Origin: Micavibrio sp.
Lineage (GTDB): Bacteria; Pseudomonadota; Alphaproteobacteria; Micavibrionales; Micavibrionaceae
NCBI GenBank assembly: GCA_027066695.1
Contig: JAMONE010000268.1
Coordinates: 1-20,369, forward strand
Length of the DNA: 20,369 nucleotides
Direction: 5' to 3'
The notes beneath the pieces were generated by a model. That model ran no database searches and had not been told where the DNA came from. It saw only the letters and a list, made by a program, of their open reading frames with translations. Numbering within the stretch: position 1 is the stretch's first letter; the number at the start of each line of letters is the position of its first letter. The translations under genes and the position numbers were made by a program. Shown piece after piece: positions 1 to 6,291 of the stretch.

Positions 1-44
1 ATTATCATGGATTCCTCCACTCCCAAGAGGTCGGTCGGAATGAC
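1..44. repeat. Remnant of a dispersed palindromic intergenic repeat
   Basis: The stretch carries GGATTCCTCCACT at 9-21 and GGTCGGTCGGAATGAC at 29-44. These look like the two ends of a common bacterial intergenic palindrome in which a GTCATTCCGACC-type arm faces a GTGGAGGAATCC-type arm. The central part is short and degenerate, and the copy may begin outside the window. The family assignment rests on remembered resemblance, not on a search. No coding sequence is seen here. Confidence 0.45.
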
Positions 45-56
45 AAAGTGCTGATA

Positions 57-130
57 CCTCGCTGCTTGCGGCGGGGTTCTTCATTTTTTTTCGGGTTAAT
101 TCCCCATAGCTTGCGGCGGAGTTGCTCATT
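57..130. repeat. Two imperfect direct copies of a GC-rich hairpin motif
   Basis: Two 22-bp copies lie at 64-85 and 109-130. They share GCTTGCGGCGG and end in TCATT, matching at 19 of 22 positions. The first copy sits in a hairpin: CCTCGCTGC (57-65) can pair, using G-U pairs, with GCGGCGGGG (68-76), and a run of eight T follows at 84-91. It therefore resembles an intrinsic terminator on the plus strand. The second copy has lost most of the pairing. This region lies downstream of the minus-strand gene ending at 144, so it is either a decayed dispersed repeat or a terminator left from a neighbour to the left. Confidence 0.5.
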
Positions 131-143
131 GAAAATTACTATA

Positions 144-440
144 TCAAATGTAAGCACTTATTAATATTAGGCTGGATATCAGTGGTGCAATAACTGGTGC
201 TGCCAAAAAAACGATTTTCCATTTTCTGGATAAAAAGAAACTGGCAAAACTAAATACCGCGCACGCAGCCCACATCATTAGAACAACGCCCATATCATAT
301 TGCATATTTGCAATGCTAAAGCCCGTTTCCTCTATATTGATAAACCTATATATCTGCGCCACAGCGTACATAAAAGAGCCCGTAAAGAATCCTGTGATAT
401 TGCAAAGGAAGAATAATGCTACTGTGATATATATTTTCAT
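144..440 (-). CDS. Small three-helix membrane protein, function unknown
   Basis: The 98-residue product is almost entirely hydrophobic, with three likely membrane segments at about residues 4-28, 50-71 and 75-96. A short polar loop (about 31-48) separates the first two, and a basic SRKWK turn sits between the second and third. I recognise no family motif. The ATG is preceded by GGCAAGG, an acceptable ribosome site. The gene follows the lipoprotein gene on the same strand, but a hairpin at 478-500 lies between them, so it probably has its own transcript. It is likely an inner-membrane protein. The coding call rests on length, the ribosome site and the coherent membrane pattern, so it is moderately secure. 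Confidence 0.5.
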   Translation of the reverse strand: MKIYITVALFFLCNITGFFTGSFMYAVAQIYRFINIEETGFSIANMQYDMGVVLMMWAACAVFSFASFFLSRKWKIVFLAAPVIAPLISSLILISAYI

Positions 441-477
441 GCCTTGCCCATTTTCATACTGTCATCAATATAATAAA

Positions 478-500
478 AAGACCGTCACAAAGACAGTCTT
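478..500 (-). terminator. Intrinsic terminator after the lipoprotein gene
   Basis: Arms AAGACCGTC (478-486) and GACAGTCTT (492-500) pair with one mismatch around a 5-nt loop. On the minus strand the stem is followed by TTTTTATTAT, and on the plus strand by TTTTCT, so it could work in both directions. It lies 28 bases downstream of the lipoprotein stop. Confidence 0.65.
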
Positions 501-527
501 TTCTAAAATTATAATTTTTCAAAGAGA

Positions 528-743
528 TTATTTTGTTTGCGCTCTTTGAAAAACACGCTCTGCTGGTGCAACAACTGGTGCAACAACTTGTGGAGCTGCT
601 ACAGCAACTGGACTTTGCCCAGAAACAGTACGTTCCATCGCGTATGGAGGCTGTGTATTAACTTCGCCTTTTCCCGTAGTATCACAAGCGGATAGTGCAA
701 GTGTTGATCCAAGCAAGCAAAATGTTGCAATTGTCTTTTTCAT
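528..743 (-). CDS. Small lipoprotein
   Basis: The 71-residue product has a type II signal peptide: MKK, a hydrophobic stretch at 5-17, and lipobox LSAC with the lipidated cysteine at residue 20. The mature part is only about 50 residues. It is rich in Pro, Val and Ala (about 47-61) and ends in a basic tail, so it is probably unstructured. Asp follows the cysteine. In enterobacteria Asp at +2 favours retention in the inner membrane, but this rule may not hold here. GAGGG at 751-755 is a good ribosome site for the ATG. A terminator hairpin follows the gene. The role is unknown. It resembles the many small entericidin-like or anchor-type lipoproteins in having no recognisable domain. Confidence 0.7.
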   Translation of the reverse strand: MKKTIATFCLLGSTLALSACDTTGKGEVNTQPPYAMERTVSGQSPVAVAAPQVVAPVVAPAERVFQRAQTK

Positions 744-919
744 ATTAATTCCCTCAATATATTTAATTAACTTATTAATAGCCCTTTAAAGTCGAGCATA
801 ATAAAACTTATATATAAGTTAATTATACAATAACTGTTATTTTTCAAGTTATTTTTTGATTTTTTTGTCACACTTCATAATATAAGTGCAAAATTGCAAC
901 AGTCTTTAACTATATGATT
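744..919 (-). promoter_or_regulatory. AT-rich leader of the lipoprotein gene with two inverted repeats
   Basis: This 176-bp gap between the amidase stop and the lipoprotein start contains no gene. It holds a perfect 16-bp palindrome, AACTTATATATAAGTT (805-820), and a second inverted repeat, AATAAC-T-GTTATT (829-841). On the minus strand a TATAAT-like box lies between them, overlapping the second, so either could be an operator on the lipoprotein promoter. The region is so AT-rich that chance palindromes are also plausible. Confidence 0.3.
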
Positions 920-2167
920 TTAATTTTGCTCATTTTTATAAATATTTTTGAAGTAAGTATTTATCCCCATATGAATTGATTTTGCCATTTTTTTCTTGTG
1001 TGAAGCGCTATTTAAAAGGCGTGCTTCTTTTTTGTTGGATATAAATCCTGCCTCTATAAGAACGGAAGGGATATCTGGAGCTTTTAATACAGCAAAGCCC
1101 GCATATCTATGGGGGTTTTGCAGTGTGTATATACCATGCGCCTTAATCTTACCAGCCAGTATATTTGCAAAATATTTTGATTGATTCATGGTGTCGTTCA
1201 TTAAAAAATCACTTAAAATAAAAGCAACTTGCTTATCTTCTACATGAAAATCCACACCTGCAATTAAATCAGCTTGGTTTTCTTTTTCTGCAAGCTTTGC
1301 CGTTTGGGCATCAGATGCTTTTTTTGATAACGTGTAAATTGATGCCCCATGTGTGCTTGATTTTTTATTGGAATCAACATGAAGCGATATAAATAAATCA
1401 CCCTGATGTTTGCGTGCAAATTGCACTCGATTTTTCAAACGAATAAACAAGTCTTTCTCACGCGTCAAAAGAACTCTGTAGCTCCCCGAAGATATTAATT
1501 GCCTCTTTAGCTCCTTAGCCAATGAAAGCACTATATCTTTTTCATATATGTTGTTCTTTCCAATTGTACCAGGGTCAATTCCACCATGCCCAGGATCTAT
1601 AATAATAAGCGGCTTCTTCTTTACGATTTTGTTTGAATTTGGCCGTAAATTATTCTTTGGCGGCGTTGGTATATTATTTTGTTGCGTGGATATAGGCACT
1701 TTTTTATAATCATCCACTTTTAATGTACCGTGAATACTTCCTTTATTTTGATTAAACTGATTTGGTGTTGCCAAGCTGTAATCAATTACAAGGCGATTTT
1801 CTTTTCCCCCTTGCTTGGGCAATAAAAAGGCAGAATCTATTTTCACTAATTGGTTTAGATCAAAGACGATTCTGGATATTCCGTCCATTAATTTGCCTTG
1901 CCTTATATCCGATACCATAGAGCTTTTGGGTTTTTGCACCTGCCCCGCTTGCCATGAAAATGTAGGCATATCAATAACCATGCGCGTTGGTGATGATAGT
2001 ATGAACGCTCTAAAATCAGTTACTTCACTAAGGTCTAAGACCATACGAACTTTATCGGGGTGATTGCCAAAACGTACATATTTAATATCAAGGGCAAACG
2101 CGCTCGTACTTATCAATGTAAGAACAAGGCATAAAAAAATTATAAAATAGCGTTGGATATATGACAA
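920..2167 (-). CDS. amiC: N-acetylmuramoyl-L-alanine amidase (AmiC type, AMIN + Amidase_3)
   Basis: This periplasmic zinc amidase cuts the bond between MurNAc and L-Ala in peptidoglycan and is used to split the septum at division. A signal peptide covers about residues 1-25 (cleavage near SAFA|LD). An AMIN domain, which targets the septum, spans about 27-130. A Pro/Asn-rich linker (about 132-183) leads to the Amidase_3 domain at 187-405. The zinc ligands are visible: His194 in DPGHGG, Glu209 in YEKDI and His263 in SLHVDS. The catalytic Glu372 is in LIEAGFISN. The length of 415 is normal for AmiC. Between about residues 275 and 320 there is the expected extra helix region of division amidases, which in AmiC-type enzymes occludes the active site until an EnvC/NlpD-type activator binds. 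The formyltransferase-like gene lies 53 bp downstream of it in sequence order but upstream in transcription order... both are on the minus strand with the formyltransferase gene first. Confidence 0.92.
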   Translation of the reverse strand: MSYIQRYFIIFLCLVLTLISTSAFALDIKYVRFGNHPDKVRMVLDLSEVTDFRAFILSSPTRMVIDMPTFSWQAGQVQKPKSSMVSDIRQGKLMDGISRIVFDLNQLVKIDSAFLLPKQGGKENRLVIDYSLATPNQFNQNKGSIHGTLKVDDYKKVPISTQQNNIPTPPKNNLRPNSNKIVKKKPLIIIDPGHGGIDPGTIGKNNIYEKDIVLSLAKELKRQLISSGSYRVLLTREKDLFIRLKNRVQFARKHQGDLFISLHVDSNKKSSTHGASIYTLSKKASDAQTAKLAEKENQADLIAGVDFHVEDKQVAFILSDFLMNDTMNQSKYFANILAGKIKAHGIYTLQNPHRYAGFAVLKAPDIPSVLIEAGFISNKKEARLLNSASHKKKMAKSIHMGINTYFKNIYKNEQN

Positions 2168-2220
2168 AATAATTACTCAGCCCTTTAATCGAATTAGAAT
2201 CATATCATGAATAAATTGCA

Positions 2221-3069
2221 TTACTCAATAACTTGAAATTCTTTTAAACATATATAACCATCTTTTATTACAATAATTATTTCTCTGGGGGAAGATCGCA
2301 ATAATGTGCCTGCCTCATGATCGTGACTTTCCTCCCATGCTTTGAAATTAAATACGGCAAGCTGCTGGGAATCTCCCATGTCATTTTTAATTGTAGCAAC
2401 CATGCCAAAACGCCCAAAAGCACGTCCTTTAAGGTTTATCTCTGTTGCGCCTTCTTCCCAGTTTAAGCTACGCATTGCCTCGCTTGGCGCAAGATATGAT
2501 GATGCATTTGCATTGTTTTGCTGCGTAGCATTGCTCCAATAATGCTCAATATTCCCAACAATTTTAGATATAGCCTCAGGCGCGTGAATAGCTATTTTAG
2601 CGGCAAGTATTTCTACATCAGTTTGCTCGTCAAGCTCTATTGCTTTTTGATATAAAATATCTCCTGCATCAAAATCATCAATAAGCTTGTGTACGCTGAA
2701 ACCTGCGGCTTTTTTATCATTCATAATGATATAGGGCAAAGGCATAACGCCGCGCCCACGCGGTAAATATGCAGGGTGCAAATTTATACCATAGATATTA
2801 TTACCCTCTATCGGAGGGATTTTATATGGATAGCCTGCGCAAACAAATATCTCGCAGCCCTGCCCAATAAGAGAATTAATATTCTGCTGATCTATTTTAT
2901 TATCGGAAATTGGAATACCGAAATGCTGAGAAAAATCGTTAATCTGGTTGTTAAAAGCAAATAGACCATCACAAGGAAATGTGAAAATTTGCATTACATC
3001 ATGCCCGTCCGCTATTAAACGTTGAACAATATCAAGTGTGTAATCATATCCAAGAAAAGTAATTTTCAT
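2221..3069 (-). CDS. Formyltransferase-family protein (Fmt-like)
   Basis: The 282-residue product has the formyltransferase fold of methionyl-tRNA formyltransferase and related enzymes that use 10-formyl-tetrahydrofolate. The signature INLHPAYLPRGRG (95-107) supplies Asn96 and His98, and FDAGD (133-137) supplies Asp134, giving the classical Asn-His-Asp catalytic triad. A C-terminal beta domain (about 205-282) resembles the Fmt C-terminal domain but is short. The protein is clearly shorter than genuine Fmt (about 310 residues), and the Rossmann N-terminus (ITFLGYD) lacks the usual GTP/DFA-type start of Fmt. The neighbours (amidase, secretion genes) give no def-fmt context. I therefore read it as an Fmt paralogue, perhaps a sugar- or amino-sugar formyltransferase, with the substrate unknown. 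No clear ribosome site precedes the ATG. Confidence 0.75.
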   Translation of the reverse strand: MKITFLGYDYTLDIVQRLIADGHDVMQIFTFPCDGLFAFNNQINDFSQHFGIPISDNKIDQQNINSLIGQGCEIFVCAGYPYKIPPIEGNNIYGINLHPAYLPRGRGVMPLPYIIMNDKKAAGFSVHKLIDDFDAGDILYQKAIELDEQTDVEILAAKIAIHAPEAISKIVGNIEHYWSNATQQNNANASSYLAPSEAMRSLNWEEGATEINLKGRAFGRFGMVATIKNDMGDSQQLAVFNFKAWEESHDHEAGTLLRSSPREIIIVIKDGYICLKEFQVIE

Positions 3070-3301
3070 GTTTTAGATTGTGTCAGGAATTATAGGGTGG
3101 GATCAAGCGAAACTTGACAATAACAGATTTATGCAATAAATTATATTATTATCAATGACTTATGTTTGTCTCGAATAAGCCGAGGGGGTTGATATTGTTA
3201 TTTTTATAGTTTTACAGAGTATTCTATGGTAAAAAATTTGCACTAATACACATAAGTATGTTGTAATGGTGTATTAATATATTTTAAGGAGAGTGACATT
3301 G
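3070..3301 (+). promoter_or_regulatory. Divergent promoter region before the secretion block
   Basis: This gap separates the minus-strand formyltransferase gene from the plus-strand secretion genes. TTGACA at 3114-3119 with TAAATT at 3137-3142 (17-bp spacer) is a possible plus-strand promoter. A second candidate signal is TTTTTATAG (3201-3209) followed by TTCTATGGT (3222-3230), because the same two words recur before icmB. AAGGAGAG at 3286-3293 is a strong ribosome site for the first secretion gene. No small gene is evident. Confidence 0.4.
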
Positions 3302-4975
3302 ATGGGTAAGTATTATATTTCAGCGTTTTTGGGCGCAGTGTTTTATTTTCTGCTTTCTGGCGATGCCTTTGCGCAAGATGTAAATGATATATTTGAAAAT
3401 GTTGTCGACTCGACTACTTATCTACCAAGTATAATATCATCACTGGCTTTTCTCTCTGCTATATTAATTGGCGTTACAGCCATTTTCAAAACTATTGAAC
3501 ATGTTAATAACCCATCGCAAGTACCTTTAAGTGTACCTGTTGTTCGCTTTCTTATCGGTGGTGGATTATTTTCACTGCCTATAATTGTAGAAGCGGCAAT
3601 AAACACCATTAATGGCGGATCTATAGCAACTTTCGATCCATTGGGTGAATATTCAGTGCTATATGGTGCTAGTAGCATGATAGGGTTTGTAACTGGCTAT
3701 CTTACGATTGGTAATGTGAACTCTATTTTGAATTCAATAATGAACTCAATGGGTGAGATCCCTGGTATGGTCGCGGCAGTTGCATATTTATTAGGCTTGG
3801 TCATGGTTGTTTCAGCAATCTATAAAACCAGAGATCATGTAGAAGATCCTGATCGTATTCCACTTAAAGACGTAGTTATCCGTTATCTTACTGCGGGTAT
3901 GTTATTTGCGCTACCAACAATTTTCAGCGCTATGTACGAAACAATAAATGGTGGTGGCCTTGGTTTCACCGGTGAAATAATAGGTTTAATGCAAGGTTCA
4001 AGATTCTTTATTTCAAGTGAGGCTGAAGGCCTTGGGATTTTTGGTGGTGCGGCATGTAATGGATCAGAAATAGCGATTGGAACAACTCTGGGTGATGTTT
4101 TCTGTACTGTAATGATTACAAGTGCTGGGCTACCTGGGTTCTTAGCTGCACTGTCATATATAATTGGTACAGTTTTTGGGCTTTGGGCAATTATAAAAAT
4201 ACGCGATCATGTTAATAATCCATCACAAGTACCGCTTCATGAGGGCATAACGCGCCTAATTGCTGGTGGTGCATTTTTTGCTCTTCCTGTGGTCGCCTTA
4301 GCAATACAATATAGCTTAACCCCTAATGTACTAGCAGCAGCCTCGCTTATAGCGACAAATACAGGGTTTAACGAAGTAATTCCCGCAACATGCCTGGGGG
4401 CTGCAACACTTGGTTTAGTAAACTCACTTGATCAGGCTATGGTTTGCTTTATGGATGATATATTGGGACCAAGCCATGTTCTCTTAAACTTCTTTACTTT
4501 TGTTGCTGGGCTTATTTTTGTTATGATTGGCATATCAAGAATTACAAAATCCGCGCAAGAAGGTGCGCGCGGCCCTGGTGGAATAGGAACATTGGGGACA
4601 TTTGTTATAGGTGGCTTCTTGATGTCAGCTACTACAATTTTACGGGCTTTTTCTGGTTCATTATTTGGTGTTACGGGTGCTATAACCAAAACAAATGCAA
4701 ATTTGATATATACTACAGGTATGAGCCCCACTGAAGAAATCGCTGCGCATAATGTTATTAGTGCGGTGCTTAAATTCATGATTATAATTGGCATGATTAG
4801 TTTTGTTCGCGGGTTGTTTATAATGAGAGATGTATCAGAGGGAAGCCAGCAAGCATCATTAATGTCTGGCATGACACATATTATCGGTGGCGCACTGGCC
4901 GTTAATCTAGGGCCATTACTTAACGCTGTTCAATCAACGCTTGGAATCACGGCGTTTGGCGTTACTTTTTCATGA
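3302..4975 (+). CDS. Five-module IcmC/DotE-IcmD/DotP-like type IVB secretion membrane protein
   Basis: The 557-residue product (ATG at 3302, after AAGGAGAG at 3286-3293; in-frame GTG at 3293 overlaps that site, and TTG at 3299 is an alternative) starts with a signal peptide cut near DAFA|QD. It then repeats a two-helix unit five times, at about residues 42-107, 153-219, 276-341, 389-456 and 486-550. Units 1-3 share a hydrophobic helix, a charged turn (EHVNNPSQVPL, DHVEDPDRIPL, DHVNNPSQVPL) and a second helix of FxLP type, the same architecture as the IcmD protein encoded next. Units 4 and 5 are diverged and lack the NPxQxPL turn; they resemble IcmC/DotE. Two linkers carry Cys pairs (Cys252/Cys268 and Cys364/Cys382). 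Legionella IcmC/DotE, IcmD/DotP and DotV are single-unit proteins, so a tandem chain is unusual. Position before icmD matches icmC. It probably spans the inner membrane about ten times. Confidence 0.68.
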   Translation: MGKYYISAFLGAVFYFLLSGDAFAQDVNDIFENVVDSTTYLPSIISSLAFLSAILIGVTAIFKTIEHVNNPSQVPLSVPVVRFLIGGGLFSLPIIVEAAINTINGGSIATFDPLGEYSVLYGASSMIGFVTGYLTIGNVNSILNSIMNSMGEIPGMVAAVAYLLGLVMVVSAIYKTRDHVEDPDRIPLKDVVIRYLTAGMLFALPTIFSAMYETINGGGLGFTGEIIGLMQGSRFFISSEAEGLGIFGGAACNGSEIAIGTTLGDVFCTVMITSAGLPGFLAALSYIIGTVFGLWAIIKIRDHVNNPSQVPLHEGITRLIAGGAFFALPVVALAIQYSLTPNVLAAASLIATNTGFNEVIPATCLGAATLGLVNSLDQAMVCFMDDILGPSHVLLNFFTFVAGLIFVMIGISRITKSAQEGARGPGGIGTLGTFVIGGFLMSATTILRAFSGSLFGVTGAITKTNANLIYTTGMSPTEEIAAHNVISAVLKFMIIIGMISFVRGLFIMRDVSEGSQQASLMSGMTHIIGGALAVNLGPLLNAVQSTLGITAFGVTFS

Positions 4976-5072
4976 TTTCAAAATAAATAAAAATAAATGT
5001 GGCAAGATTGTGGCGCATGTGATAGAGTAAAAACATAAGTAAGTTATTAATTGGTAATTTTAGGAGGAACAA
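4976..5072 (+). promoter_or_regulatory. Leader of icmD with direct repeat and strong ribosome site
   Basis: The gap of 97 bp has a perfect consensus ribosome site AGGAGG (5063-5068, just before the ATG at 5073), the strongest in the block, which suggests that IcmD is made in excess. Two TGTGGC words at 4999-5004 and 5010-5015 are spaced by 11 bp, about one helical turn, and could bind a regulator or be chance. I see no terminator after the preceding gene. Confidence 0.35.
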
Positions 5073-5468
5073 ATGTTCAAGAAAACCAAAAACTCATATT
5101 ATAAATTAGGCGCAATCATGACTACAGGGATGCTGGTAACATCTGCAGATAATGCAGAAGCTGGTAATAACTTTGGCTCTATTGCTGCTAACATCAACAC
5201 ATCCATTTCATCACTACCAGGTCTAATCTCTGCTGTTGCATATTTGGTCGGTGTTGTTTTAGCTGTTCTTGGTATCATGAAAATCAAAGACCATGTTGAA
5301 AACCCAACTCAAACACCTCTAAAAGATGGTGCTATGCGTTTGGCTGCTGGTGGTGCATTATTCTCACTACCAATTATAATGGAAGCAATGAGCGAAACTA
5401 TGGGTACTGGTACTGCTGGTGGTGCGTCTTCTTCAGGCCTAAAAGCTGTAACATTCGACACTCTCTAA
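5073..5468 (+). CDS. icmD: IcmD/DotP-like type IVB secretion protein
   Basis: The product of 131 residues matches the size of Legionella IcmD/DotP (about 132). A signal peptide ends near NAEA|GN (residue 30). Two membrane helices lie at about 49-69 and 86-106, joined by the charged turn KIKDHVENPTQTPL (70-83), and a small Gly/Ser-rich tail follows. In the Dot/Icm machine IcmD is a small inner-membrane component of the secretion complex; its exact position is not settled. The unit is clearly homologous to units 1-3 of the protein encoded just upstream (NPxQxPL turn, GGxLFSLPII), showing duplication within this locus. A consensus AGGAGG lies 4 bases before the ATG. icmJ starts two bases after the stop. 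Confidence 0.78.
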   Translation: MFKKTKNSYYKLGAIMTTGMLVTSADNAEAGNNFGSIAANINTSISSLPGLISAVAYLVGVVLAVLGIMKIKDHVENPTQTPLKDGAMRLAAGGALFSLPIIMEAMSETMGTGTAGGASSSGLKAVTFDTL

Positions 5469-5470
5469 TA

Positions 5471-6196
5471 ATGATAGTGATGGGACACCCCATATCTCTA
5501 GGTATTTCAAGAAAAGTTGGAAACCTTACAAAAACAAAAAACGGTGCCAGATCAACTGGCTCCGTTTCTTCCGTATCTGATACTATTTCAAAAGAGCTAA
5601 AGCAAAAAATATTTGCGCGGGATAATGACACATGTCAATGCTGTGGCTTTCAAGCCAAAAAATATCAAGAAATACTTTTCTTGAATAATGACAAGACTGA
5701 TTTCTCAGAAGATAATTTAAAGACGGCCTGTATTTTTTGCCACCAATGCTTTAATCTTGATAAAATAAGCACTATGCGTTCTGGGGTTTTACTTTGGTTG
5801 CCCGAAATACAGCAAGCTGATCTGCACCATATTGCACGTGCAATATACGTAGCTAGAATATCTCAAGGCCCGATAGCAGAAGCAGCGCGTAAATCTTTAG
5901 ACTCGCTAATGACAAGAAGAGAAGCGGTAAGAGAGAGAATAGGGACAGATGATCCCTATATATTATCTACCGTTTTAAGCGATTATCTTACTGATGCTCA
6001 TTATAAAAATCGTGATAAAAAAATTGAAGGAATAAGGCTGTTTCCTCTTGATCGACGAATCATTAAAGAAACGGACTTGGAATTTAATCAATTTCCGCAA
6101 ATATTAGCTTATTGGCGTTCAAAGGGTGGTCCTTTTGGCGGAAAAATCCCCAAAAAATGGTTTGATATATATCACCAAATACAAAAAGCCGCATAA
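5471..6196 (+). CDS. icmJ: IcmJ/DotN-like type IVB coupling-complex protein (zinc-binding, HNH-like)
   Basis: The 241-residue product has a zinc knuckle with CxxC pairs at Cys55/Cys58 (DTCQCCGFQAKKYQE) and Cys87/Cys90 (ACIFCHQCF). This is the pattern of DotN/IcmJ, a protein with an HNH-nuclease-like fold that joins the ATPase DotL and DotM in the substrate-receiving coupling complex. The His-containing beta strand of active HNH enzymes is replaced here (EILFLNND), so nuclease activity is unlikely. It is longer than Legionella IcmJ (about 208), with about 40 extra N-terminal residues that are Ser/Gly/Lys-rich. Starts at 5471, 5477 (GTG) or 5480 are all possible. The ORF begins two bases after the icmD stop without a clear ribosome site, which suggests translational coupling. 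It lies just before icmB as in Legionella. Confidence 0.8.
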   Translation: MIVMGHPISLGISRKVGNLTKTKNGARSTGSVSSVSDTISKELKQKIFARDNDTCQCCGFQAKKYQEILFLNNDKTDFSEDNLKTACIFCHQCFNLDKISTMRSGVLLWLPEIQQADLHHIARAIYVARISQGPIAEAARKSLDSLMTRREAVRERIGTDDPYILSTVLSDYLTDAHYKNRDKKIEGIRLFPLDRRIIKETDLEFNQFPQILAYWRSKGGPFGGKIPKKWFDIYHQIQKAA

Positions 6197-6291
6197 ATAA
6201 ATAACTTTATCTTTTTATAGGTTTCTATGGTGTACTATAAAAATTAATCTGATATATTATATGCCTATGTGACAATGGCTCACTAAATTCA
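6197..6291 (+). promoter_or_regulatory. icmJ-icmB gap sharing sequence words with the block's promoter region
   Basis: TTTTTATAG (6212-6220) and TTCTATGGT (6223-6231) recur from 3201-3230, but spaced by 2 instead of 12 bases, a difference of about one helical turn. The rest is AT-rich (GATATATTATAT near 6252-6263) and could contain an internal promoter for icmB. There is no good ribosome site before the ATG at 6292. GGGTGA at 6293-6298 could serve the internal ATG at 6313. Confidence 0.3.

Noticed and set aside
313..549. 78-codon plus-strand frame across the small membrane protein and terminator
   Set aside because: It spans the terminator hairpin and overlaps the ends of two better-supported minus-strand genes; no ribosome site.
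3497..4240. Repeated DNA in the secretion gene as an assembly error
   Set aside because: The repeat units differ at many positions and are joined in frame by distinct linkers, so they are true diverged duplicates.
4432..4872. 146-codon minus-strand frame
   Set aside because: It lies wholly inside the multi-unit secretion gene and its translation is a Pro/Ile-rich mirror of that gene's hydrophobic codons, without a ribosome site.
5630..5760. HNH motif as a sign of a homing endonuclease or restriction gene
   Set aside because: The position between icmD and icmB, the CGFQAKKYQE sequence and the lack of the catalytic histidine fit IcmJ/DotN better. There is no intron or inserted gene context.
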